Source: Bordetella parapertussis
GTDB lineage: Bacteria; Pseudomonadota; Gammaproteobacteria; Burkholderiales; SG8-41
NCBI GenBank assembly: GCA_945861275.1
Contig: CAMATZ010000005.1
Coordinates: 100,214-164,213 of the forward strand
Direction: 5' to 3'
DNA length: 64,000 nucleotides
The position numbers and the translations under genes were made by a program. The notes beneath the pieces are model-generated. The model searched no databases. It was not told the origin of the DNA and saw only the letters and a list, made by a program, of their open reading frames with translations. Below are positions 25,535 to 33,698 of the stretch, piece by piece; position 1 is the stretch's first letter; every line of letters begins with the position of its first letter.

Positions 25535-25827
25535 GGTCGTAACCTCCGAGGAGTAGATTTAAAAAGCATTTTCCACTAACCCGCAAGCTACCCCGCGACG
25601 GGCGCACAGTCAATCGCGTGAATTTTCGCCAAGCCCAGCTGATTTCCTGAAAATCTTGCCCAACGAAATGTCCGAAATAACAATGGGAGCGTGAGCCGCA
25701 GCTGATCGAACGCCCGGTATCGGGCAGGTATTTCGGCATCCTCACCGACCGGAGTTGGCCGCGAGCAGCCCGTCGCCGATCCTTCGGTCTGGCAAAGTCT
25801 GCACGGCCTCATTTGGATGTCCACACA
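25535..25827. other. Gene-free stretch upstream of the cupin-like gene
   Basis: Short frames on the minus strand are Arg/Pro-rich and have no ribosome sites. Apart from the GGAGG site of the downstream cupin-like gene near 25545, I see no repeat or other signal. Confidence 0.4.
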
Positions 25828-26523
25828 TCAGCCTCCCTCAGGCTCCAGCCCGCGCGCCTTGAATACCCGCCCGGCCTCCGCCGATTGCAGAAAATCCAGC
25901 AGCGCCTGCGCAAGTTTACGCTGCTGCGATTGCACAAAAACACCGCCGGCACTCACTGAAATGCTCTGAATTTCCGCCGGCAGCGGCCCGGCGTAATCTA
26001 CGCCGGGCACCGCGAGGATTTCGGGTATCTGTTGTACTGCGATCTCGGCACTGCCCTTTACCACGAGTTCGGCGACGAGGCCGCCGGGTTGCGTTGTGGC
26101 TTTGGCCTTGATGGCATCGCCGATGCCCAGCTTTTCGATCAGGCCGGCGAAATATATGCCGCTGGCGCCTTCGGTGGTGTAGGCCACGGATTTTGCATTC
26201 AACAGCGCGCGCTTGAACGATTCAACGCTGCTCAGGTCCGGCTTGGGCGCGCCTTTTAATACGCCCACACCGATGCCGTTGCGCGTCAGCACGCGCACGC
26301 TGTCGCCGGCGACGTAGCCGTCTTTCACGATCTGATCCATTACGCCCTTGCCCAGAATGCCGAGATCGAAGGCTTTGCCGGCCTTGATTTCACGCAGCAG
26401 GATTTGCGCCGGCTCGAAGGTCATGGCGATCTTGCAGTTGTGGGCCTGCTCGAACAGCGGCAGCAGTTGGCGGAACGAGGCGGACATGCCGTTGCCGGAA
26501 CAAACGTTGAGTGTGATCGTCAT
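25828..26523 (-). CDS. ModA-like binding protein without a signal peptide
   Basis: A 231-residue protein of the molybdate-binding (ModA) fold: FEQAHNCKIAMTFEPAQILL, AFDLGILGKGVMDQIV, YTTEGASGIYFAGLIEKLGI and a late VSAGGVFVQSQ. ModA proteins are periplasmic, but this one begins directly at the first strand (MTITLNVCSGNGMSASF) and lacks a signal peptide, so it may act in the cytoplasm. Its start overlaps the stop of the carboxymuconolactone-decarboxylase-like gene (26520) by 4 bp, so they are coupled. Ligand may be an organic anion rather than molybdate. Confidence 0.78.
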   Translation of the reverse strand: MTITLNVCSGNGMSASFRQLLPLFEQAHNCKIAMTFEPAQILLREIKAGKAFDLGILGKGVMDQIVKDGYVAGDSVRVLTRNGIGVGVLKGAPKPDLSSVESFKRALLNAKSVAYTTEGASGIYFAGLIEKLGIGDAIKAKATTQPGGLVAELVVKGSAEIAVQQIPEILAVPGVDYAGPLPAEIQSISVSAGGVFVQSQQRKLAQALLDFLQSAEAGRVFKARGLEPEGG

Positions 26524-26909
26524 GACAGTCCCATCTCGTTGAACGCTTCGCGCGCGATGCGAAAGCTGTCTTCTGCCGCGGCGACGCCGCAGTAGACGGC
26601 GGTTTGCAGCAGCACTTCGCCGATTTCGTCCTGCGTGAGGCCGTTGTTGATAGCGGCTTTGACATGCAGCTTCAGTTCATGCGGACGGTTGAGCGCGGTG
26701 AGCATCGCCAGATTGGCGATGCTGCGGCGCTTGCGGGAGAGGCCGGGGCGCGCCCAGATTTTGCTCCATACGTATTCCGAGAGCTGCGTTTTCGGCAGCG
26801 ACAGTGCATCGACTGCGTACGAGGCCTGCACATGCGATGGCCCCAGCACTTCGTTGCGCACCTGCTGGCCGCGCGCCTGCACCGCGGGTTCAAGCAATGA
26901 TTCGTTCAT
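26520..26909 (-). CDS. Carboxymuconolactone decarboxylase-like protein 1
   Basis: A 129-residue CMD-family protein: LSKRRSIANLAML is matched by RKRRSIANLAMLTALNRPHE, then INNGLTQDEIGEVLLQTAVY and CGVAAAEDSFRIA (partner Cys present as YCG). It is closely similar to the following gene, so the two are tandem duplicates. CMD proteins decarboxylate 4-carboxymuconolactone or act as AhpD-like peroxidases; here the single Cys in YCG without a CxxC motif favours the decarboxylase-like group. Middle gene of a three-gene operon, 9 bp after 26919. Confidence 0.85.
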   Translation of the reverse strand: MNESLLEPAVQARGQQVRNEVLGPSHVQASYAVDALSLPKTQLSEYVWSKIWARPGLSRKRRSIANLAMLTALNRPHELKLHVKAAINNGLTQDEIGEVLLQTAVYCGVAAAEDSFRIAREAFNEMGLS

Positions 26910-26918
26910 CGGCGCGCC

Positions 26919-27308
26919 TTATTTCGCGGGCGCGGCATCGATCGCCACGAATACTTCACGCATGCAACGAAAGCTTTCGACCGCTGCCGGGGCGCCGCAA
27001 TAGACGTTGGCCTGCAACAGCGTTTCCATAATCTCCTCGCGCGTCACGCCGTTGTTCAGCGCCGCGCGCATATGCGTTTTCACTTCGTTCGGGCGGTTCA
27101 GAGCGGTGAGCATGCCGATGGTCAGCAGGCAGCGCACGCGCGTCTCCAGCCCGGGGCGCGCCCACACCGCGCCCCACACATACTCGTTGACGATCTCCTG
27201 AAACGGCTGGGTGAATTTATCGACACTGGCGTAGGTCTGCTCGACCTGTGCCGCACCCAGCACTTTTTTGCGCATGGCGAGGCCGCGTTCGTGCAGTTCG
27301 GTGGTCAT
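26919..27308 (-). CDS. Carboxymuconolactone decarboxylase-like protein 2
   Basis: A 129-residue CMD-family protein, paralogue of the previous gene: LTIGMLTALNRPNEVKTHMR and LNNGVTREEIMETLLQANVY followed by CGAPAAVESFRC. I chose ATG 27308 (MTTELHERG) with GAGGAGCAAGCC upstream; the frame runs on to 27395 but without a signal. First gene of the operon CMD-CMD-ModA-like. It diverges from the crotonase gene 85 bp away, suggesting a shared control region. Confidence 0.86.
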   Translation of the reverse strand: MTTELHERGLAMRKKVLGAAQVEQTYASVDKFTQPFQEIVNEYVWGAVWARPGLETRVRCLLTIGMLTALNRPNEVKTHMRAALNNGVTREEIMETLLQANVYCGAPAAVESFRCMREVFVAIDAAPAK

Positions 27309-27393
27309 GGCTTGCTCCTCTGTGATGTGCGATGAGAAAGCATCAGTGTAGCAGTAGAATGCAAGCCTGATTCGTGAGCCTCCGGAGATACAC

Positions 27394-28173
27394 ATGCCTA
27401 CGTTTGAAACCTACGCCAGCAACTATCGTTTCATGAAACTCATGCGCCAGGACGGCGTGCTGCAGGTGACGCTGCACACCGACGGCGGACCGCTGCGCTG
27501 GAACCTCGATGCGCAGGTTGAATTCGCGCAGGCCTTCGCCGACATTAGCGCCGACCGCGAAAACCGCATCGTCATCCTCACCGGCAGCGGCGGCGAGTTC
27601 AGCGGCCCGCGGCTGGACCCCGATGCGCCGTTTTTTCACGGCGCGCAGTTGACGCCCGGCGGCATCCACCACGTGTTCGTCAATGCGCGGCGCATGGTCA
27701 ACGCGCATCTGAATATCGAAGTGCCGATGATCGCCGTGGTCAACGGCCCGGCCAAACGCCATGCCGATCTCGCCTTGATGTGCGACATCGTGCTCGCGGC
27801 CGACGACGCGACGTTTGAAGACACCGCACATTTTCAAAACGGCGGCATCGTGCCCGGCGACGGCATCAACGTGGTCTACACCATGCTGATGGGGCTGAAT
27901 CGCGCTCGCTACCTGATGCTGACGGGGCAGGTGCTGAGCGCCAGAGAAGCCAAAGAAATGGGATTGGTGGCGGAGCTGCTGCCGCGTGAGCTGCTGTTGC
28001 CGCGCGCATGGGAACTGGCGCGCCAACTCGCTAAGAAATCCGACATGCTGCTGCGTTACACGCGCGCCGTGCTCACCCATCCGCTGCGCAAACTGCTCGA
28101 CGAGAGCATGCCGTTTTCGCTGGCGATGGAGGCGATGTCTACTCTGGATAAAGGGGTGCAGCGGCAAAAATAG
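27394..28173 (+). CDS. Crotonase-family hydrolase/hydratase, 6-oxocamphor hydrolase-like
   Basis: A 259-residue crotonase. LTGSGGEFSGP and NGPAKRHADLALMCDIVLAA form the oxyanion-hole region. Unlike typical enoyl-CoA hydratases, it has FEDTAHFQNGGIVPGDGINVVY (written in part: AHFQNGGIVPGDG), where the His and Asp match the arrangement known for 6-oxocamphor hydrolase, an enzyme that opens a cyclic diketone by C-C cleavage. This resemblance is from recall, not from a search. Upstream CCGGAG leads to ATG 27394. Paired divergently with the CMD operon. Confidence 0.78.
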   Translation: MPTFETYASNYRFMKLMRQDGVLQVTLHTDGGPLRWNLDAQVEFAQAFADISADRENRIVILTGSGGEFSGPRLDPDAPFFHGAQLTPGGIHHVFVNARRMVNAHLNIEVPMIAVVNGPAKRHADLALMCDIVLAADDATFEDTAHFQNGGIVPGDGINVVYTMLMGLNRARYLMLTGQVLSAREAKEMGLVAELLPRELLLPRAWELARQLAKKSDMLLRYTRAVLTHPLRKLLDESMPFSLAMEAMSTLDKGVQRQK

Positions 28174-28229
28174 TCTTTTAAGCCAGCAGCCTGAGAGGGA
28201 AATTCGACTGCTTGAAAACCCCTCAATCC

Positions 28230-28310
28230 GTAGCGTGCGCTGTGCGCACGATCAACGGCACGCCCTACACCAGGCCAGCCGCAGTTGCTCGCGCGCACAG
28301 CGCACGCTAC
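28230..28310. repeat. Perfect 18-bp inverted repeat
   Basis: GTAGCGTGCGCTGTGCGC (28230-28247) is the exact inverse of GCGCACAGCGCACGCTAC (28293-28310), 45 bp apart. It lies between the convergent crotonase gene and the EthD-like gene and may fold into a stable transcript end. Confidence 0.85.
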
Positions 28311-28320
28311 AGGCTTGTTG

Positions 28321-29010
28321 TTATGTAACTATTTGTTTTTGAAGGGTAAACTGCAGAGAGTAAAGGTCGCGCTGCGGAGCGTCTGCGCAGCCGTTCGCTA
28401 CAAGCAAGGCATCGGACAAAGCCGCCTCGCCCGCGTTGTTCACGGCAGCCAGCGTGAACCCTTCGATCATTACGATCCAGTTGGGTATGGTGGTCGGGCG
28501 TCCTTGACGTTCAACCGGCGTCATCGCGCTCGCGGTTTTATCCGCCACCATCAGATGCGCGCCGACGATGTCGGAGCGCTGTGCGATTTGCGGCAGGACC
28601 TGCTGTGTAATATAGCGTTCGAGCGCATCTTCGGCGCCGGGTCGCGGATCAAAGCGCAGCGTCAACGCAAAGCCGCCCATGCCAGTACCGTGCGAGGCGC
28701 GCACGCTGGCGAGTCCGCGCACGCTGTCCAGCACCAGCGGGGTGGTGCGCAAAGTCAGCGGACTGGGGCTATTGGCCTTGGCCAGATAATCGGCGCCGGT
28801 CAACACTGCGAGGTCTTGTACCTCATACATCGTCAGAAAATTACGCCGTGCCTGCTCGGGGATTGCCGCAATGTAGCGCCGGCCGCGCAAAAAGCCGGGA
28901 ATTTTGAGCCGCCCCACCATGTGCTCGCCGCAATGCCAGGCGTCGTACGCCGGGCGATGTTCGGGTGCGACGTTGTTCCAGTTAATCATGACTCCGCGTC
29001 CGAGCAGCAT
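28321..29010 (-). CDS. Hypothetical protein, EthD/ABM-like
   Basis: A 229-residue protein with no signal peptide. The N-terminal motif INWNNVAPEHRPAYDAWH is followed by HMVGRLKIPGFLRGRRYI, a pattern seen in dimeric alpha/beta-barrel (ABM/EthD-like) proteins such as those in ether or aromatic degradation clusters, but a firm family assignment was not possible. I chose ATG 29010 with GGAG seven bases upstream; the frame runs on to 29130 through a dispersed repeat. It is transcribed away from prpD. Confidence 0.6.
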   Translation of the reverse strand: MLLGRGVMINWNNVAPEHRPAYDAWHCGEHMVGRLKIPGFLRGRRYIAAIPEQARRNFLTMYEVQDLAVLTGADYLAKANSPSPLTLRTTPLVLDSVRGLASVRASHGTGMGGFALTLRFDPRPGAEDALERYITQQVLPQIAQRSDIVGAHLMVADKTASAMTPVERQGRPTTIPNWIVMIEGFTLAAVNNAGEAALSDALLVANGCADAPQRDLYSLQFTLQKQIVT

Positions 29011-29069
29011 GTGTGTTCTCCACTTGAGAAACATTGAAGTAGAGTAGTGAGTGTAGCAGTGCGCAGTGG

Positions 29070-29180
29070 GTAGGTTGGGCTGAGCCTGCGAAGCCCAACA
29101 TCGCACGGCTGCTGATCCAGAATCATTCACATTTCGCGCGGCGCCATTGTGTTGGGCTTCGCAGGCTCAGCCCAACCTAC
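29070..29180. repeat. Palindromic repeat element, copy 1 (GTAGGTTGGGC family)
   Basis: 31-bp arms at 29070-29100 (GTAGGTTGGGCTGAGCCTGC...) and 29150-29180 are exact inverse copies, 49 bp apart. A second copy of the whole element is at 31762-31873, with similar arms and similar spacer ends (TCGCA... and ...GCCATTG). The two copies bracket prpD and the Bug gene. Confidence 0.88.
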
Positions 29181-29225
29181 GCGTAATCTATAGTAGGATA
29201 ATCTCCGTCTACGCAGGAGTATCAC

Positions 29226-30674
29226 ATGACCACCGAAGTCCGCTCCAACAAGCGCACAGGTCCCGACCGCGAACTGACGGACATCGCCGACTACGTGCTC
29301 GGTTATCGGGCGCGCGGACGCAAAGTACTGGACATCGCGCGCCTGCGCATGACCGACACACTGGCGTGCGCGCTGGATGCGCTGGATTATCCCGACTGCA
29401 CCAAGCTGCTGGGGCCGGTGCTGCCCGGCACCGTGGTGCCTTTGGGTGCGCGCGTGCCGGGAACAGCGTTCGTGCTCGATCCGGTGAAGGCGGCTTTTGA
29501 TCTCGGCAGCATGATACGGTGGCTGGATTTCAACGACACCTTTACCGCAGCGACCGGCAGTCATCCGTCAGACAATCTAGGCGGCATCCTCGCAGCCGCC
29601 GACGCGCTGAGCCGGCAGCGTGCCGCCACGCGCCGTGCCCCGCTGGTGATGCGCGATGTGCTTGAAGCCTTGATCAAAGCCTACGAAATCCAGGGCTGCA
29701 TCGCCATCGAAAACGATTTCAACGTGATGGGTGTGGATCACACACTGTTGTCGCGGGTGGCGACCGCGGCGGTGGTGACGCAACTGATGGGTGGCACGCG
29801 CGATGAAATCATCAACGCGGTATCGAATGCGTGGATTGATGCCAGCCTGCGCGTCTACCGGCAGGCGCCCAACGCGGGCTGGCGCAAAAGCTGGGCGGCG
29901 GGCAACGCGGTGTCCGAAGGTGTCAGGCTCGCGCGCATGGCGATCGCCGGCGAGATGGGCTACCCGACGGTGCTCAGCGCGAAGAAGTGGGGTTTTTACG
30001 CGCGTTACCATGACGGCAAACCGTTCGCGTTTCAGCGGCCCCACGGTAACTACAGCGATTACGTGATCCAGAATTCCATGTTCAAGTTTGTCGCCGCAGG
30101 CATGCACGGCCAGTCGGCGGTGGAGTGCGCATTCCGCTTGCATCCGTATGTGAAGGACAGGCTCGCCGAAATTCAACGCATCGATATTTTCAGCCAGCGC
30201 GCGCTGATGGGCATCATGGACAAAACCGGACCGCTGCACAATCCCGCCGATCGCGATCACAGCGTGCAATACGTGGTAGCGGTCGGATTGATACAAGGCA
30301 AACTCGACGCCGCGGATTTCGAGGACGCCATGGCCTCCGATCCGCGCATCGACACTTTGCGCGCGAAAATGACCGTGAGCGAAGACGCCCGCTACTCCCG
30401 CGAATTCTATGATCCGAAAATACGTTCGAGTGCCAACGCGATACAAGTGACTTTCAAAGACGGCTCGCGCACGCCCAAGGTAGTGGTGACGTTTCCGTTT
30501 GGGCACCCACGCCGGCTCAAGGATGCGGGCAGCGTGTTGCGCACGAAATTCGAGCGCAGTCTGGGGCGGCGTTATGCGGCTAAGCGGGTTAAGGAAATAC
30601 TGGCGTTGTGTGATAACGGTGCGCGGCTGGAAAGCACGCCGGTGCATGAGTTTATGGGAATGCTGGCACTGTGA
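29226..30674 (+). CDS. prpD: MmgE/PrpD-family protein, 2-methylcitrate dehydratase type
   Basis: A 482-residue protein, the usual length for PrpD. Landmarks: LDIARLRMTDTLACALDALD, GSMIRWLDFNDTFTAATGSH (about residues 96-115), HPSDNLGGILAAAD, VGLIQGKL and RFYDP-like YSREFYDPKIRSSANAI. PrpD converts 2-methylcitrate to methylaconitate in propionate breakdown. RBS CAGGAG precedes ATG 29226. A Bug gene follows 110 bp later. No prpB or prpC neighbours are seen, so a different polycarboxylic substrate is possible. Confidence 0.87.
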   Translation: MTTEVRSNKRTGPDRELTDIADYVLGYRARGRKVLDIARLRMTDTLACALDALDYPDCTKLLGPVLPGTVVPLGARVPGTAFVLDPVKAAFDLGSMIRWLDFNDTFTAATGSHPSDNLGGILAAADALSRQRAATRRAPLVMRDVLEALIKAYEIQGCIAIENDFNVMGVDHTLLSRVATAAVVTQLMGGTRDEIINAVSNAWIDASLRVYRQAPNAGWRKSWAAGNAVSEGVRLARMAIAGEMGYPTVLSAKKWGFYARYHDGKPFAFQRPHGNYSDYVIQNSMFKFVAAGMHGQSAVECAFRLHPYVKDRLAEIQRIDIFSQRALMGIMDKTGPLHNPADRDHSVQYVVAVGLIQGKLDAADFEDAMASDPRIDTLRAKMTVSEDARYSREFYDPKIRSSANAIQVTFKDGSRTPKVVVTFPFGHPRRLKDAGSVLRTKFERSLGRRYAAKRVKEILALCDNGARLESTPVHEFMGMLAL

Positions 30675-30727
30675 AAACGTTGGTCTGACTATGCTGCGTA
30701 ACATCAATTCACACAAATCATGCTTCA

Positions 30728-30757
30728 CTGTCGTTCCCGCCTGCGCGGGAACGACAG
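30728..30757. repeat. Perfect hairpin of the CGTTCCCGC family
   Basis: CTGTCGTTCCCGC pairs perfectly with GCGGGAACGACAG around a 4-nt loop (CTGC). This single-arm copy lies between prpD and the Bug gene. A stable hairpin in an operon gap may reduce read-through. Confidence 0.85.
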
Positions 30758-30784
30758 CGTGGGTATGAGAGCCGCGACGTCCTC

Positions 30785-31765
30785 GTGAACAATATGTCTA
30801 AATTGATGATGGCGGCGGCCTTGTGCATGACGCTCATGGCTCATGCCGCCGACTGGCAACCCGAACGCAACGTCGAACTCATCGTAGGCACCGCAGCCGG
30901 CAGCGGCAGCGATGCCACTGCACGCCTGGTGCAGCGGCTGCTGCAGGAAAAGAAACTCGTCGAACGCCCATCAACGGTATTGAACAAAGTCGGCGGCGGT
31001 GGCGTGATCGCGGCGGCATACATGGTGCAGCATGCCGGCAGCGGCCACCATCTGCTGGTGGTTTCGCCCACGCTGTTGACCAACAACATCATGGGCAAGA
31101 CCACGATCAATTACACGCAACTTACGCCGCTGGCGCAGATCGGCACCGAATATGTGGCGTTTGCCGTTGCTGCGGAGTCGCCGCTCAAAACCGGAAAGGA
31201 TCTCGCGGCTCGCCTCAAGCAGGACAGTAGCGGCGTCAGTTTCGCGCTGGCGAATGCGCTGGGCAATCACAACCATATCGCGATTGCGCAACTGGCCGGC
31301 GCGGTGAGCGCCGATGTGCGCAAACTCAGGATCGCGGTGTTCGCTTCATCCAGCGAAGTGGTGACCGCTTTGCTCGGCGGGCACGTGGATGTGGCGGCGT
31401 CGCCGGGTTCCGCCGTGTTTCAGCATGTGCAAAGCGGCAAGCTGCGCGTGCTGGCGGTGGCGGCGGAACAGCGTCAGACAGGAGCACTCGCGACTGTGCC
31501 CACCTGGGGCGAGCAGGGCGTCAAGGTGGTGTCAGCCAATTGGCGCAGCGTGGTCGGGCCGCAGGGCATGACTGTGGCACAGGTGCAGTACTGGGATGGC
31601 GTGTTTGCGAAACTGGTGCAACAGGAGGATTGGAAAAAGGATGTGGCGGCGAAGCAGTTCGAGAATACCTACCTCAACAGCGCTGATACGCGGCGGCTGA
31701 TGGAAGTGCAGCATGCCGAGTTGACGCTTGCATTGCGCGCGCTGGGGTTGGCGAAGGTACCGTAG
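30785..31765 (+). CDS. Bug/TctC-family solute-binding protein (326 aa)
   Basis: Exported binding protein with signal MMAAALCMTLMAHA, then WQPERNVELIVGTAAGSGSD and LNKVGGGGVIAAAYMVQ. It belongs to the same subgroup as 4639-5628 and 38708-39673 (QRLLQEKKL after the first loop). Start GTG 30785 or ATG 30794; neither has a clear ribosome site. It follows prpD, so a polycarboxylic ligand is plausible. Its TAG stop is part of the second GTAGGTTGG palindromic element, which thus ends the gene. Confidence 0.83.
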   Translation: MNNMSKLMMAAALCMTLMAHAADWQPERNVELIVGTAAGSGSDATARLVQRLLQEKKLVERPSTVLNKVGGGGVIAAAYMVQHAGSGHHLLVVSPTLLTNNIMGKTTINYTQLTPLAQIGTEYVAFAVAAESPLKTGKDLAARLKQDSSGVSFALANALGNHNHIAIAQLAGAVSADVRKLRIAVFASSSEVVTALLGGHVDVAASPGSAVFQHVQSGKLRVLAVAAEQRQTGALATVPTWGEQGVKVVSANWRSVVGPQGMTVAQVQYWDGVFAKLVQQEDWKKDVAAKQFENTYLNSADTRRLMEVQHAELTLALRALGLAKVP

Positions 31766-31873
31766 GTTGGTGCTGAGCTTGCGAAGCCCAACATCGCAAT
31801 ACGGAATATTCGAATTTATCAATGTTTTGCGCAAGCCATTGTGTTGGGCTTCGCAAGCTCAGCGCCAACCTAC
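31762..31873. repeat. Palindromic repeat element, copy 2 (GTAGGTTGG family)
   Basis: Left arm 31762-31793 and right arm 31842-31873 (about 32 bp) are inverse with one mismatch (GTAGGTTGGTGCTGAGCTTG... against ...CAAGCTCAGCGCCAACCTAC). Similar in arms, length and spacer ends to 29070-29180. The first four bases supply the last base and the stop codon of the Bug gene. Confidence 0.88.
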
Positions 31874-31940
31874 GCGCTTTTGAGTAATTGAACAGGCGTG
31901 ACTGGAGTGCGACAATGCCCCGCTCACGCAGGAGTACAGC

Positions 31941-33545
31941 ATGTCCACTCTCAACATCCTGAATCCCGTCATCCACGATGACACACCGCGACTGCCGCTG
32001 GCGCCGCAGCTAGCGGCGTTGCGCAATGCGCGCATTGCATTTGTCGATAACAGCAAGGTCAACGCCGATATTTTTTTGGGGCGCGTGAAGACATTGCTGG
32101 ATGAGAAATATGGCGCGGTCACCGGCGGCACGGTACGCAAGCTCGCGCCGAAGGACGATTTATCCGCAGCCGACCTGTTGCTGTTGGGCGACTGCGATGC
32201 AGTGATTCAGGGCTTCGGCGACTGAGGGACTTCCTGTTCCGTCAGCGTGTCTGACGGGGTCAAGCTGGAACAAATGGGTGTGCCCACGGTGACGGTGTGC
32301 AGCACGGCTTTCGCAGGTGCCGCGCGGCGGCAGGCGGCGGGGCGCGGCATGGACGATCTGCCGGTGGTGGAGATTCCGCATCCCATGCATTCCGCTACAC
32401 ATCAGACGGTGACGGAGCGCGCCGAAACCGTAGTGCACAGCCTGGTGGCGGCGTTGACCGAGCGTACTACGTCCGTCGCGAACGAGGCCGTTACGCACCT
32501 GCCCGACACTTTGGAATTGAATGCCGATCCGGTTGCGATCGAGGAATATTTCTTCGCACAAGGCTGGACCGACGGCCTGCCCATAACGCCGCCCACGCGC
32601 GCGGCCGTGGATGCGATGCTGGCGCAGACCGCGCGTGATCGCAGCGAGTTATTGGGGCCGATACCGCCGCGCATGCGCATCGTCCCCCTTGAAAAAATCG
32701 CGATCAATGCGGTGATGGCCGGCTGCAAGCCGGACTATTTTCCGGTAGTGCTGGCGGCAGTGGAAGCCGTGCTTGACGAAAATTGCCGGCTCTACGGCAT
32801 ACAGACCGCGACCAATAACACCACGCCGCTGCTTATTGTCAACGGCCCGGCCATCAAACGCCTGGGCCTGAATGCCGCGGGCAATGTGTTCGGCGCGGGA
32901 AATCGCGCCAACGCGAGCATCGGCCGCGCGCTGCAACTGGTGCTGCGCAATCTGGGCGGCGATCTGCCGGGCGAAACCGACATGGCGACGCAGGGGCAAA
33001 GCGGAAAATTCACCTTTTGCATCGCCGAAAACGAAGCCGACAGCCCGTGGCCAGCATTTCATGTCGAGCGCGGCTTCGCGGCAAGCGACAGCACGGTGAC
33101 GGTGATCGGCGCGTCGCCGGGGCACAATCTGTTTACCTACGGTTGCGAGACGGGCGGCGAAATAATTGACCACTTCATCGGCGGGTTGACCGCGCTGGGC
33201 CACAACAATGTGATTTTTCCGACCGGGCCGCTGCTGGTGATCGGGCCGGAGCATGCGGGCGTGCTGGCGCGCGATGGCTTTGACAAGCCCGCCATCCGGC
33301 AAGCGATTTTTGAGCGTGCGCGCATACCGTTATCACGCTTTGCCGCGCGCACCGTGCGCGGCCTGCATCACCGGCGCGCGCGCTGGTTCGAACAATTTCC
33401 GAACGCCGATCACATCGGTGTGGCGGATGATGCGTCGCACGTGAGCATCGTGGTGGCGGGTGGTGCAGGCATACACTCGCAGTTTGTGCCGACCTCGTTT
33501 AGTTATTGCCCGGTGACGCGGGTGATAAGATTTAAGACGCCATAG
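31941..33545 (+). CDS. UGSC-type selenoprotein, in-frame TGA read as selenocysteine
   Basis: One 534-residue frame interrupted only by TGA at 32223-32225 (residue 95). Upstream sequence ends DCDAVIQGFGD; downstream continues G-T-S-C-S-V-S-V-S-D, then DGVKLEQMGVPTVTV, so the frame is continuous and coding-like on both sides. The U-G-T-S-C block resembles the redox motif of the UGSC (seleno)protein family described from marine metagenomes, which has Cys homologues. A hairpin 14-32 nt downstream of the TGA suits a bacterial SECIS. The N-domain spans about residues 20-165; residues 180-534 form a large domain of unknown function (GWTDGLPITPPTRAAVDA). Start ATG 31941 has AGGAG upstream. No sel genes lie in the window, so recoding is inferred. 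Confidence 0.8.
32223..32270 (+). promoter_or_regulatory. Candidate SECIS hairpin following the selenocysteine TGA
   Basis: TGA is at 32223-32225. CCGTCAG (32239-32245) pairs perfectly with CTGACGG (32251-32257) over the 5-nt loop CGTGT. A short lower stem TTCC (32231-32234)/GGAA (32267-32270) can extend it. The loop begins 20 nt after the TGA, and a G is the second loop base. Bacterial SECIS elements recognised by SelB usually have an apical loop 16-37 nt from the UGA with a G in the first two loop positions, so the geometry fits. Confidence 0.7.
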
Positions 33546-33607
33546 GCTATTGGTATCGCAGAGTGCGAGCCATGCCACAAGAATCAAGTTACAAAGAACT
33601 TCCCTTG

Positions 33608-33691
33608 CTGTCGTTCCCGCGCAGGCGGGAACCCATGCGGCGGTGCATATCGCGAATGTGTTATGGGTTCCCGCCTGCGCGGGAACGACAG
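33608..33691. repeat. Dispersed palindromic repeat, 28-bp perfect arms
   Basis: 33608-33635 (CTGTCGTTCCCGCGCAGGCG...) is the exact inverse of 33664-33691. It sits in the gap between the selenoprotein gene and the convergent VOC gene. Same family as 13839, 15641 and 30728. Confidence 0.88.
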
Positions 33692-33698
33692 GTTAAGC

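Noticed and set aside
31941..32225. A separate 94-residue gene ending at TGA 32223-32225, with a second gene starting at 32247
   Set aside because: Both parts are in phase, the second start has no ribosome site, and the TGA is followed by a SECIS-like hairpin in a UGSC context. Read-through explains all of this better.
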